Assembly: GCA_050246595.1 (NCBI GenBank)
Contig: JBFWVT010000003.1
Coordinates: 62,001-126,000 of the forward strand
Source of the DNA: DATARH01 sp050246595
GTDB lineage: Bacteria; Pseudomonadota; Alphaproteobacteria; ATCC43930; CGMCC-115725
Length of the DNA: 64,000 nucleotides
Direction: 5' to 3'
The notes beneath the pieces are model-generated. The model was not told the origin of the DNA. It made no database searches and saw only the letters and a list, made by a program, of their open reading frames with translations. Shown here piece after piece: positions 8,277 through 17,958 of the stretch (its first letter is position 1; the number at the start of each line of letters is the position of its first letter). A program made the position numbers and the translations under genes.

Positions 8277-9226
8277 TCTCCGAGCGCACGATCTCCGCCC
8301 TCGGCATCCGCCGCCCCGGCGTGGATGGTGGTCCGGCACCGCTGCGCATCCGCGCCGAGCAGAGCGCCGCCTCGCTGCCGCCGCTGCTGGTCGCCGCCGA
8401 GCGGGTCGCCGCGACGGTGGCGCAGGGGGTGCACGGCAGGCGCCGGGTCGGCCAGGGCGAGGCGTTCTGGCAGTTCCGCCAGTATCAGCCCGGCGACGCC
8501 GCCGCCCGCATCGACTGGCGCGAGAGCGCCAAGTCGCAACGCCTCTATGTCCGCGAGACCGAATGGGAGGCGGCGCAGAGCGTGTGGCTGTGGCGCGACC
8601 CGTCGGCCTCGATGGACTACAGTTCGGCCGGGTATTTCTCCGGCGGCGACTGGCCGACCAAGCGCAACCGCGCCGAGCTGATCCTGGTCGCGCTGGCGAG
8701 CCTGCTGGTGCGCGGCGGCGAGCGGCTGACCCTGCTCGGCAGCAGCGTCGGGCCGATGACCGGCCGGATCGCGCTGACCCGTCTGGTCGAGATGATCGAG
8801 CGACGGACCGGTGTTACGGAAGCCGATCCCGGTTTGCCGGTGTTCGAGCCGCTGCCGCGGGCCGGGCAGCTCGTGCTGATCGCGGATTTTCTGGCGCCGC
8901 TCGAACGCGTTCAGACCGCGGTCGCGCAATTCGCCGGCGCCGGGCTGAAAGGGCATCTATTGCAAATCACCGACCCGGCCGAGGAGGATTTGCCATTCGC
9001 CGGCCGGGTCCGGTTCGAAGGGATCGAGGAACGCGAGGATGTTGTGATCAGCCGGGTCGAAGGGGTGCGCGAGGATTATGCCCGGCGCTTCCGCCGCCAC
9101 CGCGACGGTCTCGCCGACATCGTAAGATCGGTCGGCTGGACGCTGGGGTATCACCGCACCGATCGCGCCCCGCATCTGGCGCTGCTGGCGCTGCACGCGG
9201 CGCTGTCGGCGGATCGCCGGCTGTGA
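8273..9226 (+). CDS. DUF58 domain-containing protein
   Basis: 317 residues. GTG start at 8273 overlaps the MoxR stop (GTGA), so translation is coupled. The DUF58 signature is present: FRQYQPGDAAARIDWRESA followed by the ETEWEAA segment and a VWA-like region (WLWRDPSASMDY). It is the usual partner of the MoxR ATPase, probably helping the assembly or metal loading of an envelope protein; its true client here is unknown. No membrane helix is evident, unlike many DUF58 paralogues. Confidence 0.9.
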   Translation: MISERTISALGIRRPGVDGGPAPLRIRAEQSAASLPPLLVAAERVAATVAQGVHGRRRVGQGEAFWQFRQYQPGDAAARIDWRESAKSQRLYVRETEWEAAQSVWLWRDPSASMDYSSAGYFSGGDWPTKRNRAELILVALASLLVRGGERLTLLGSSVGPMTGRIALTRLVEMIERRTGVTEADPGLPVFEPLPRAGQLVLIADFLAPLERVQTAVAQFAGAGLKGHLLQITDPAEEDLPFAGRVRFEGIEEREDVVISRVEGVREDYARRFRRHRDGLADIVRSVGWTLGYHRTDRAPHLALLALHAALSADRRL

Positions 9227-9265
9227 ACTGGGAAATAACAGTGCGGCGGCCCGCCTCGCCCGAAT

Positions 9266-9406
9266 ACCCCCACCCTCCCCTCCCCCGCAAGCGGGGGAGG
9301 GTGAGGAAGAGGACGGGCCTTTCCCTGCCGGTCCACAAGGCAAGACCGTGGCCAGCGCTCCGATCGACTCCCTCCCCCGCAGGCGGGGGAGGGTTGGGGT
9401 GGGGGT
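9266..9406. repeat. Pair of GC-rich palindromic repeats
   Basis: Two hairpins about 90 bp apart: CCTCCCCTCCCCCGC...GCGGGGGAGGG near 9274-9301 and CCCTCCCCCGCAGGCGGGGGAGGG in parts at 9370-9393. They are flanked by complementary CCCCCACC and GGTTGGGGTGGGGG arms, so the whole block can fold on itself. It sits in the gap between the DUF58 and DUF4159 genes and may reduce read-through between them. Confidence 0.75.
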
Positions 9407-9443
9407 CTGCCGCTGTCACCCGAGCCGAAAGGCATAGAGGCTG

Positions 9444-12206
9444 ATGCTCGCCCTCGGTTCGCTCGCCTTCGCCGCGCCGTGGCTGCTGACCGCGCTTGCG
9501 GCGCTGCCGGTGATCTGGTGGCTGCTGCGGGTCACGCCGCCGGCGCCGCGCCGGGTCTCGTTTCCGGCGATTCGACTGCTGCTCGGATTGACCCCGCGCG
9601 AGGAAACACCGGCGCGCACACCGTGGTGGCTGATCCTGCTGCGCACGATCGTGGCGGCGCTGATCATCCTCGCGCTGGCGCATCCGCTGCTCAATCCGCA
9701 AGCGGCGCTCCCCGGAGACGGACCGCTGGCCCTCGTGATCGATGACGGCTGGGCGTCCGGGCGCGACTGGGCCCGCCGGCAGACCGCCGCGACCGACATC
9801 CTCGCCGAGGCCGAACGCGAAAATCGCCGCGTCATCCTGGTGACGACCGCGCCGCTCGGGTCCGGCGAGCCGGCGCCGCCGCTCGCCCCGGTCCGCGCCA
9901 GCGACGCGCGCGCCGCGGTGCAGGCGTTGCAGCCAAAGCCCTGGCCGGCCGACCGCAAGCTGGCGCTCGAACGGCTGCGGGCGATGCCGCTGCCGCAAGG
10001 CACCGCGACCGTATGGATCAGCGACGGGGTCGAGCACGATCCGGGCGACGCCAGCCGAGCCGATCAGGGAGCCGCCGCCGATCTCGCCGCTTTTCTCGAC
10101 GGGCACGGCACGCTGCGCTATGTCGCGGCCGAGGAGGTCAATGCGCCGCGCCTGCTGCTGCCCGACTCGACCGTCGGCGAGCGGAGCATAAAGGAATTCG
10201 GCGTCGTCGTGCAGTCGCTGCCCGCCGCGCTGCCACGCCCGGTCACGGTGCGGGCCAGCGCCGCAGATGGGGCGCTGCTTGGGCGCGAAACCGTGACGAT
10301 CGAACCCGGCGAGAGCCGCGCCGCGCTGCGCCTGCCGATGCCGGCCGAGCTGCGCAACCGGATCGTCCGGGTCGAGATCGAAGGCGAGGAATCGGTCGGC
10401 GGCGTGCTGCTGATCGACGAACTCTGGCGCCGCCGCCCGGTCGGCGTCGCGGTCCCGCCGAACACGGTCGGTCAGCCGCTGCTCAGCGAGGACTATTACA
10501 TCGAGCGCGCCCTCGCCCCGTTCACCGAACTCCGCCGCGGTCTCGCGGGCGATTTGCTCAAGCGCGAGCTGGCGCTGTTGATCTATTCCGATTCCGGCCC
10601 GAATTCGCCGCGCGAGGAGGCCGAGATCCGCGACTGGATCGATAAGGGCGGCGTGCTGCTGCGGTTTGCCGGACCCCATTTGGCCGAGCGCGCCGACAAG
10701 CTGCTGCCGGTCCGGCTGCGTCGCGGCGGCCGCACGATGGGCGGCGCCCTGTCGTGGGATCAGCCGGCCCGGCTCGCCTCGTTTGCGCCGGAAAGTCCGT
10801 TTGCCGGGCTGGCGATACCGGCCGATGTGACGGTCACGCGGCAGGTGCTGGCCGATCCCGATATCGAGCTGGCGAACAAGACCTGGGCGCGGCTGGCCGA
10901 CGGAACACCGCTGGTGACCGCCGAGAAGATCGGCAAGGGCTGGACCGTGCTGGTGCATACGACGGCGAATACCGAATGGTCGAACCTCGCGATCTCCGGG
11001 CTGTTTGTCGAGATGCTGCGCCGGGTTGTCGGGATGAGTCAGGGCGTGACGGCGGTGACCGGCGAGGCGCTGCCGCCGCTGGAGACGCTCGACGGGTTTG
11101 GCCGGTTGCAGCCGCCGCCGCCATCGGCGCGACCGGTCTCGGGGGCCGAAATCGCGACCGCGATGCCGTCGCCACGCCACCCCCCCGGGTTTTACGGGGT
11201 CGCCGATTCGCGCCGTGCGCTGAACCTGTCCGGTGCAATCGCCGAGCTGACGCCGATCGGGGCGCTGCCGGCCGGGGTCCCGCACGCCCGCTTCGACCAG
11301 ACAAGCGCCGAGGTCGATTTGCGCCCACCCTTGCTGACGGCCGCATTCCTGCTGGTGCTGATCGACCTGATCATCGCCTATGCACTGCGCGGTTTGCTGC
11401 GCCGCCGCGCCGCGCCGGCCGCCACCGCCGCCGGTCTGCTGGCCGCGATCATGCTCGTCGCCGTCCCGGCGCAGGCCGACGACGCGTTTGTCATCCGCGC
11501 GACCTCCGAACTGCGCCTTGCCTATGTGCGGACCGGCGACCGCGCGGTCGATGAAGTCAGCCGCGCCGGCCTGATCGGGCTGACCGCGACGCTCAACCGC
11601 CGCACCGCGGTCGAAACCGCCGAGCCGCTCGCCGTCGATATCGAGGGCGACGAGCTGATCTTTTTCCCGCTGCTCTATTGGCCGGTAACGGCCGAGCAGA
11701 CGCCGCCGTCACCGCGCGCCGTCGAACGCATCAATCGCTATCTCGAAACCGGCGGCACGATCCTGTTCGATACGCGCGACGCCGGTTCCGCGACACCGGG
11801 CACATTCGGCGGCGCCGCCTCGTCGCAGGCGCAACTGCGTCGACTGGCCGGCGACATCAAGATCCCGCCCTTGGTGCCGGTGCCACCCGATCATGTCCTG
11901 ACCAAGTCGTTCTATCTGCTGCACGAGTTTCCCGGCCGCTGGAACAACGGCCGGGTCTGGGTCGAGCAGGTGGAGGACCGGGTCAATGACGGCGTCGCCA
12001 GCGTCATCGTCGGCGGCAACGACTGGGCCGGCGCCTGGGCAGTCGATGAGCAGGGGCGCCCGGCCTTTCCGACCGTGCCCGGCGGCGAGCCGCAGCGCGA
12101 GATCGCGATGCGGTTCGGGGTCAACCTTGTCATGTACGTGCTGACCGGCAACTACAAGAGCGACCAGGTGCACGTGCCGGCGATCCTCGAACGGCTCGGG
12201 CAATAA
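9444..12206 (+). CDS. BatA-like / DUF4159 domain membrane protein
   Basis: 920 residues. The N-terminal 90 residues form the BatA-type two-helix membrane domain (WWLLRVTPPAPRRV between the helices). A long periplasmic-type region follows, then another helix near residue 640 (FLLVLIDLIIAYALRG). DUF4159 is at the C-terminus, starting near FVIRATSELRLAYVRTGD and including ELIFFPLLYWPV and GGTILFDTRDAG. This domain set follows MoxR and DUF58 in many alphaproteobacteria. The gene is in the same direction but separated by a palindromic repeat. Role unknown, probably envelope-related. Confidence 0.88.
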   Translation: MLALGSLAFAAPWLLTALAALPVIWWLLRVTPPAPRRVSFPAIRLLLGLTPREETPARTPWWLILLRTIVAALIILALAHPLLNPQAALPGDGPLALVIDDGWASGRDWARRQTAATDILAEAERENRRVILVTTAPLGSGEPAPPLAPVRASDARAAVQALQPKPWPADRKLALERLRAMPLPQGTATVWISDGVEHDPGDASRADQGAAADLAAFLDGHGTLRYVAAEEVNAPRLLLPDSTVGERSIKEFGVVVQSLPAALPRPVTVRASAADGALLGRETVTIEPGESRAALRLPMPAELRNRIVRVEIEGEESVGGVLLIDELWRRRPVGVAVPPNTVGQPLLSEDYYIERALAPFTELRRGLAGDLLKRELALLIYSDSGPNSPREEAEIRDWIDKGGVLLRFAGPHLAERADKLLPVRLRRGGRTMGGALSWDQPARLASFAPESPFAGLAIPADVTVTRQVLADPDIELANKTWARLADGTPLVTAEKIGKGWTVLVHTTANTEWSNLAISGLFVEMLRRVVGMSQGVTAVTGEALPPLETLDGFGRLQPPPPSARPVSGAEIATAMPSPRHPPGFYGVADSRRALNLSGAIAELTPIGALPAGVPHARFDQTSAEVDLRPPLLTAAFLLVLIDLIIAYALRGLLRRRAAPAATAAGLLAAIMLVAVPAQADDAFVIRATSELRLAYVRTGDRAVDEVSRAGLIGLTATLNRRTAVETAEPLAVDIEGDELIFFPLLYWPVTAEQTPPSPRAVERINRYLETGGTILFDTRDAGSATPGTFGGAASSQAQLRRLAGDIKIPPLVPVPPDHVLTKSFYLLHEFPGRWNNGRVWVEQVEDRVNDGVASVIVGGNDWAGAWAVDEQGRPAFPTVPGGEPQREIAMRFGVNLVMYVLTGNYKSDQVHVPAILERLGQ

Positions 12207-12218
12207 CGGCCCTTCTCT

Positions 12219-12343
12219 GGACCGCCGGCCTCCGGCCGGCATCAGGCGGAGCAAAGCTTCGCCCGGACCGGCGAGACGCCGGCGGTCCCCAATTCCATTG
12301 CCACTCGAGACCGCCGGCCTCCAGCCGAAGGCCGGCAGTCTCG
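12219..12343. repeat. Inverted repeats downstream of the DUF4159 gene
   Basis: GGACCGCCGGC at 12219-12229 is complementary to GCCGGCGGTCC at 12278-12288. A second hairpin at 12306-12343 pairs CGAGAC and GCCGGCCT with AGGCCGGC and GTCTCG with one mismatch. Neither has a T-tract, so they look like dispersed palindromes rather than classical terminators. They fill most of the gap before the SDR gene. Confidence 0.7.
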
Positions 12344-12412
12344 AAATCGGATTGCGGCGGGCGCGCCGACGACGCACCCTGGCGCCAAGTCCCGCCAACG
12401 GAGGCTCTTGCG

Positions 12413-13174
12413 ATGATCACCGCCGATCTTACCGGAAAGACTGCGCTTGTGACCGGTGGCGCCTCGGGCATCGGGCTCGCGACCGTAGAAATCTTCGCGC
12501 GAAGCGGCGCGACCGTCGCGATGAACTTTCTGCGCGACGACCCGCGCGGACCGCAGCAGGTCGAGCGGTTGCGAGGCGAGGGTCACAGGGTCGTGGCCGC
12601 CCCTGGGAGCGTGTCGCGTCCCGGAGAGGCCGAAACCATGGTCGCCGATGCGATCGGCGCGCTCGGCCGGCTCGATTTTCTTGTCAAGAACGCCGGCACC
12701 CCGGCGGCGACGGCGCCGATCCCGTTCTCCGATTTCGATGCGTTGACCGAGGAGTTCTGGCAGTCGATCCTGAACACGAACCTGATCGGCCCGTTCCGCT
12801 GCACCCACGCCGCGGTCGGCGCGCTGCGGCAGGCGCGGGGTGCGATCTGCAGCACGGCGTCGATCGCGGGGGTGCAGGGCAGCGGCAGCAGTATCCCCTA
12901 TGCCACCAGCAAGGCCGGGGTTATCAACCTGACGCGCAGCCTCGCCCGCACGCTGGCGCCCGAGATCCGGGTCAACGCCGTCGCGCCGGGGTTTGTCGAC
13001 AGCCCCTGGAACCGGGAGTGGCCGGCCGACCGCAAGGCGCAATCGATCAAGCGGACGCCGCTGCAACGCGCCTGCACACCGCAGGACATCGCCGAGACGA
13101 TCTTTTTCCTGTGCGCCGGCGCGGCGATGGTCACGGGGCAGACGATCATCGTTGATGGCGGGCTGACGCTGTAG
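12413..13174 (+). CDS. SDR family oxidoreductase
   Basis: 253 residues, classical short-chain dehydrogenase length. TGGASGIG (residues 14-21) is the dinucleotide-binding loop and YATSK near 163 holds the catalytic Tyr and Lys. The structural NNAG motif is KNAG here. The end GQTIIVDGGLTL is typical. Cofactor preference and substrate cannot be read with confidence. The ATG is preceded by GGAGG at a good distance. The gene is apparently monocistronic. Confidence 0.9.
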   Translation: MITADLTGKTALVTGGASGIGLATVEIFARSGATVAMNFLRDDPRGPQQVERLRGEGHRVVAAPGSVSRPGEAETMVADAIGALGRLDFLVKNAGTPAATAPIPFSDFDALTEEFWQSILNTNLIGPFRCTHAAVGALRQARGAICSTASIAGVQGSGSSIPYATSKAGVINLTRSLARTLAPEIRVNAVAPGFVDSPWNREWPADRKAQSIKRTPLQRACTPQDIAETIFFLCAGAAMVTGQTIIVDGGLTL

Positions 13175-13523
13175 CCGATTTCGTATCGATCGCTCCCGGC
13201 GTCAGCCGTCGCGCGACGCGGTCCAAATACTACAGCCGGGGTTGAAGGGAAGTTTGTCGTTTTCCAATGGCTTTGCCGCGCCCGCTGCCGGTCCCGCCCG
13301 CGAGGCGGCGCATTACGACGAGACAGGCGTGCGCCAGCATCGCCCGCGTGATGTGCCGGTGCCAGCCGGTCCAGGCCTGCCCCGGCGAAAACCGGGGAGC
13401 GCACCTCGTACCGATCCAGCTCGACGATTGCTATCGGTCGGGCTTCGTGCAACCGCAATCCTGGACCCGGAACCGCAGGTCAACTTCTCCGTTGAAGCTG
13501 CAACCAAGCCGAGCCACACCAAC
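13175..13523. other. Intergenic region before the formate dehydrogenase operon
   Basis: About 350 bp in which I see no convincing gene. A reading frame continuous with the small gene at 13524 crosses it but has low-complexity, arginine- and proline-rich content and no good start. The promoter of the formate dehydrogenase operon should lie here. I could not pick a clear -24/-12 or -35/-10 pair. Confidence 0.5.
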
Positions 13524-13745
13524 ATGCCTTCGGTACACGGCGTCGTTCATGCGGTCCAGGAGGGGCGTTTTCGGCTGGCGGCCGAAGATGGGCGGGTGTT
13601 GTCCTTCATCCTCTCGCACAAGGCCGGGGTCGAACCTCAGGATCTGGCGCCGCTCGCCGCGACGGGAGCACGGGTGCGGATCGATTATTCCGACAGTCCT
13701 CACGTGATCGCGAGTGTCGCTCACCGCATTGAGATCGAGGAATAG
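13524..13745 (+). CDS. Small hypothetical protein heading the formate dehydrogenase operon
   Basis: 73 residues from ATG 13524 (MPSVHGVVHAVQEGRF). The content looks like a small beta-rich domain, with DGRVLSFILSHKAGV and VRIDYSDSPHVIASVAHRI. It has no signal peptide or cysteines. It ends 6 bp before the selenocysteine formate dehydrogenase gene, so it is very likely co-transcribed with it. No function is known; an accessory or regulatory role in FDH maturation is only a guess from position. Confidence 0.6.
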   Translation: MPSVHGVVHAVQEGRFRLAAEDGRVLSFILSHKAGVEPQDLAPLAATGARVRIDYSDSPHVIASVAHRIEIEE

Positions 13746-13751
13746 CGGGCA

Positions 13752-16700
13752 ATGGAGCTGAAGCAGACCCTGCGCAAGCGCGCCGCCGGATTTGTCCGCG
13801 ACTGGTCGCTGCCGCGTCAGCTCGCCGGCGAGAGCCATCACGGCGCGGCGGCGAAAAGCACGATGTCGCGCAGGCTGCGGCCGCGTCTCGAACAGGCCGA
13901 CACCGTCGGCACCAGCATCTGCCCGTTTTGCGCGGTCGGGTGCAGCATGCTCGTCTACGCCGAGAACGGCAAGGGGATCCAGATCGAGGGCGATCCGCGC
14001 AGCCCCGTGAACCAGGGGACGCTGTGCCCGAAAGGCGCGGCGACATTGAGCCTCTTAAATTCGCCGACCCGGCTGACTACGGTCAAATACCGCGCGCCGC
14101 ATTCCGATCGCTGGGAGGAACGGCCGCTCGACTGGGCGATGGACCGCATCGCGCTGCTGATCAAGCGCAGCCGCGACGAGACGTTTGTCAGCGCGCTGCC
14201 CGATGGCACGCCGGTCAACCACACGCTGGCGATCGGCGCGCTCGGCGGCGCGACGCTCGACAACGAGGAAAATTATCTGATCAAGAAGCTGTTCGGCGGC
14301 GGCCTCGGGATGGTGTGGATCGAAAACCAGGCCAGAGTGTGACACAGCTCGTCGGTGCCCAGTTTGGGTGCTACGTACGGGCGCGGAGCAGCAACCCTGG
14401 CTCAGTGGGACCTCGCCAATTCGGACTGCATCCTTGTGATGGGGTCCAATATGGCGGAGAACCACCCGATCGCGTTCCGCTTCGCATTGCAGGCAAAGGA
14501 GCGCGGCGCGACCCTCATTCATGCCGACCCGCGCTTCACGCGAAGTTCGGCGCTGTGCGATATCTATGCCCCGGTGCGCTCCGGCACGGATATCGCGTTT
14601 CTCGGCGGCGTCATCAACTACATCCTCGAACACGATTTGTGGTTCAAGGAATACGCGCTTGCCTACACGAACCTGGCGACGATCATCGATGATCGGTTCC
14701 GGGACACCAGCGAACTCGACGGGCTGTTTTCCGGGTTCGACCCGGACAGCCAGTCGTATAAATATGATTCCTGGCAGTATCAGGGCCAAACCGTACCGGC
14801 GAGCCTGGCGGAGTCTTTTGTCAATACCACCGAATCGTTCGCCGAGGAAACCAAGCGCATGCAGCAGGGGCCGCCGCCGAGCGACCCGACACTGCGGCAT
14901 CCGAACTGCGTCTACCAGATCCTGAAGCGCCACTACAAAGCCTATACGCCGGAAATGGTCGAACGGACGACGGGCTGTCCGCGCGAGGTATTCATCAAAA
15001 TCGCCGAAGCCATGGCGCGCAATTCCGGCCGCGAGCGCACTGCTTCCATCTGCTACGCGGTCGGCTGGACGCAGCATACGAACGGCGTCCAGATGGTCCG
15101 CGCCGCGGCGATCCTGCAAGGGCTGCTCGGCAATGTCGGGCGGCCGGGCGGCGGTATCCTGGCGCTGCGCGGTCATTGCAGCATCCAGGGCAGCACCGAC
15201 ATCCCGACGCTCTACGATATGCTCCCGACCTACCTGCCGCAGCCGAACGCGTTCAGACCGCACAAGACGATCGACGAGTACCTCGAGACCGAAACCAATC
15301 CGACCGGCTGGTGGCACAATTTCCCGAAATACGCCGTCAGCCTGCTGAAGGCGTGGTACGGCAAGCGCGCCACCGCGGCCAATGGCTGGGGTTATGAATG
15401 GCTGCCAAAGATCGTCGGCGATCATTCGCAGCTGCCGATGACGCTGGCGATCCGCGACGGCGTGATCCGCGGCATGCTGGTTATCGGGCAGAACCCGGCG
15501 GTCGGCGGGCATAATGCGCGTATGGTGCAGCGCGGCCTCGCCGAACTCGACTGGCTCGTTGTGCGCGATACCGAGGAGAGCGAAACCGCCTCGTTCTGGT
15601 ACAAGGGTCTGCCGGTCCGGGACGGCGAAATCGACCCGAAGGACATCGCCACCGAAATCTTTCTGATGCCGGGCGCGCTGGCCGGCGAGAAGAGCGGCAG
15701 CTTTACAAACACGCACCGCCTCGTCCAGTGGCACGACAAGATCGTCGAAGCCCCCGGCGACAGCCGCTCCGAGAGCTGGTTCGTCTATCAGCTCGGGCTG
15801 CGCCTCAAACGGCTCCATGAGACCGGCACCGACCCGAAGGACGAAGCGATACGGGCGCTGAGCTGGGACTACCCGGCGGCCGACGAAAGGGGCGAGCCGG
15901 ATGTCGCGGCCGTGCTGAAGGAGATGAACGGCTACACGGTCGCCGACCGCAAGCAGGTCGGCAGCTTTCAGGATTTGCAGGACGACGGCAGCACCGCCTG
16001 CGGCGCCTGGCTGTACTGCGGCGTCTTCCCGAAAGAGGACGACAACCGGGCGCGCTCGCGCTGTCCCGACCGGCCGGAGGGTCCCGGCACGCATCTCGGC
16101 TGGGCCTGGGCCTGGCCGGCCAACCGCCGCAACATGTATAACCGCGCCTCGGCCGACCCCGACGGCAACCCGTGGTCGGAGCGGAAGCGGCTGCTGCACT
16201 GGGATGCCGCACAGGAGAAATGGGCCGGGCCGGACGTGCCCGATTTCGAGCAGGGCAAGCCGCCGCATTACAGGCCGGACTGGGCCGCGGACCCGCAGGG
16301 CATGGAGGCGCTCGGCGGCGACTGCCCGTTTATCATGATCGCCGATGGGAAACTGTCGGTGTTTACGCCGTCGGGGCTCAAGGACGCGCCGCTGCCGACG
16401 CATTACGAGCCGGTCGAGTCGCCGGTGCGCAACCCGCTTTATGTCCAGCAGCAAAACCCGGCGGCGAAGATCTGGGAACGCAGCGACAATCCGATCCACG
16501 CTGTCGCCGACCCGCGCTTCCCGTATGCGCTGACGACGTATCGGGTCACCGAGCACCATTCCGGCGCCTTACCGACCCGCACGACCGCGGTTCTCGCCGA
16601 GTTGCAGCCGGAGAATTTCGCCGAGATCTCGCCCGAATTGGCGGCCGAGCTCGGGATCGAAAATCTCGACTGGGTGACGCTGTCGACGGCGCGCGGCGAA

Positions 16701-16916
16701 GTCGGGGTGAAGGCGCTCGTCACCGAGCGGCTGCGGCCGTTCCGCATCAACGGGAGCACCGTGCACCAGATCGGGCTGCTCTGGCATTTCGGCTGGGAGG
16801 GATACGCCAAGGGCGATATCGCCAATATCCTGACCAGCGTCGTCGGCGATCCGAACACCAGCATGCACGAGGGCAAGGCGCTGACCTGCAACCTGCGACG
16901 GGGACGCAGACGCTAA
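13752..16916 (+). CDS. fdnG: Selenocysteine-containing formate dehydrogenase, alpha (catalytic) subunit
   Basis: 1054 residues when the in-frame TGA at 14340-14342 is read as selenocysteine (residue 197). The context NQARV-Sec-HSSSVPSLG matches FdnG/FdoG-type enzymes, and the frame continues without a break to 16916. Cys57, Cys60, Cys64 and Cys92 bind the [4Fe-4S] cluster; the rest is the molybdo/tungsto-bis-MGD domain set. The reaction is formate to CO2, with electrons passed to the Fe-S subunit encoded next. Unlike FdnG there is no twin-arginine signal, so the active site may face the cytoplasm. Stop and next start overlap (TAATG). Confidence 0.93.
14340..14372 (+). promoter_or_regulatory. 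Sec codon and bacterial SECIS-like hairpin in fdnG
   Basis: The UGA is at 14340-14342. After 11 nt, GGTGCCCA (14354-14361) pairs with TGGGTGCT (14365-14372) around a GTT loop, with some G-U pairs. In E. coli fdhF the minihelix also begins 11 nt after the UGA and carries GU in its loop, the site bound by SelB. This supports recoding rather than a nonsense mutation. The host must encode selA, selB, selC and selD outside the window. Confidence 0.8.
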
Positions 16917-17851
16917 TGCCCGCAAACCCGGTCCATCCGCGCGCCCACGACTACGCGAGCTCGTTCCTGCCGGGGATGATCCCGGACGAGGCCGAATTGA
17001 CCGCCGGGGTCCGCATCGAGCCGGGACGGCGCTACGGGTTCTTTACCGATACGACATTGTGCATCGGCTGCAAGGCCTGCGAGGTCGCCTGCAAGGAATG
17101 GAACCTGCTGCCGGCCGACGATCTCGGTTTGCGCGGCACCAGCTACGACAACACCGGCGATCTCGGCGCGCTGACATGGCGGCATGTTCATTTTACCGAG
17201 CACATGCGGGACGGCGACGGCGGTGGCGGGCGCGCGACCGAGATGCCGCCGTTCCAGAGCCACTGGCTGATGATGAGCGATGTCTGCAAGCATTGCTCGC
17301 CGGCCCCGTGTCTGGAGGCCTGCCCGACCGGCGCGATCTTCCGCACCGAGTTCGATACGGTCGTCGTACAGCAGGACATCTGCAACGGCTGCGGCTATTG
17401 CGAACCCGCCTGCCCGTTCGGTGTCGTCGAGGTCGCGAAGGAGGACGGGAAGGCGCACAAATGCACGCTGTGCTACGATCGGCTGAAAGGCGGGCTGGAG
17501 CCGGCTTGCGCCAAGGCATGCCCGACCGACTCGATCCAGTTCGGCGAGTTGTCCCAACTGCATGAGCACGCGCACGCGCGGATCGCCTCGCTGCATGAGA
17601 AGGGGGCCGTCGCTGCCTATCTTTACGGCACGCCGGAAGCGCCGGCCGACGCGTCCGGTCACGGCGAGGGATTGCGCGAGCTGAACGCGTTCTTCCTGCT
17701 GACCGCGCCGCCTGAAATCTACAACCTGCCGCGCGCGCCGAGCCGGCCGGCCGGGCGCACCGGTCCGGGGCTGGCGGCGGGGCTTGGCATCATGGCGGTG
17801 CTGACGGCAGCCGCCCTGGGCGCCTTTGCTTCGAATCGGAAGGGCTCGTGA
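16916..17851 (+). CDS. fdxH: Formate dehydrogenase beta (Fe-S electron transfer) subunit
   Basis: 311 residues; ATG 16916 overlaps the alpha stop by one base. Four ferredoxin-type cysteine groups are visible: CIGCKACEVACKEWN, CKHCSPAPCLEACP, CNGCGYCEPACP and CTLCYDRLKGG with CAKACP, enough for four [4Fe-4S] clusters. The C-terminus has one hydrophobic helix (LGIMAVLTAAALGAFA) that would anchor it, as in FdnH/FdoH. It carries electrons from the molybdopterin subunit to the membrane anchor encoded next. Confidence 0.93.
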   Translation: MPANPVHPRAHDYASSFLPGMIPDEAELTAGVRIEPGRRYGFFTDTTLCIGCKACEVACKEWNLLPADDLGLRGTSYDNTGDLGALTWRHVHFTEHMRDGDGGGGRATEMPPFQSHWLMMSDVCKHCSPAPCLEACPTGAIFRTEFDTVVVQQDICNGCGYCEPACPFGVVEVAKEDGKAHKCTLCYDRLKGGLEPACAKACPTDSIQFGELSQLHEHAHARIASLHEKGAVAAYLYGTPEAPADASGHGEGLRELNAFFLLTAPPEIYNLPRAPSRPAGRTGPGLAAGLGIMAVLTAAALGAFASNRKGS

Positions 17852-17958
17852 GAACCCAGGCCACGCCTCCGGCGGTTGCCCCTCATTCTTTGCCACGGCC
17901 CGGCCTGGCCCGGCCATCCGTGGGAAACCGAACCCGGCTCCCGGCGGCAGGCTGGAGC

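Noticed and set aside
9266..9406. CRISPR-like repeats
   Set aside because: Only two palindromes of unequal flanks with no regular spacing or spacers; they fit dispersed palindromic elements. No CRISPR array was seen anywhere in the window.
9048..11285. Long leftward open frame across the DUF58 and DUF4159 genes
   Set aside because: Antisense shadow in high-GC coding DNA that also crosses a palindromic repeat.
13242..13523. N-terminal extension of the small gene before fdnG
   Set aside because: Low-complexity Arg/Pro-rich translation and no ribosome binding site; the folded part starts at 13524.
14340..14342. In-frame stop splitting the formate dehydrogenase alpha gene into two genes or a pseudogene
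   Set aside because: The TGA occupies the known Sec position, is followed by a SECIS-like hairpin at the right distance, and the frame continues unchanged through a full-length enzyme.
14055..16559. Long open frame antisense to the formate dehydrogenase alpha gene
   Set aside because: It mirrors the codon structure of a clearly real GC-rich gene, is Arg/Ala/Val-rich and matches no family.
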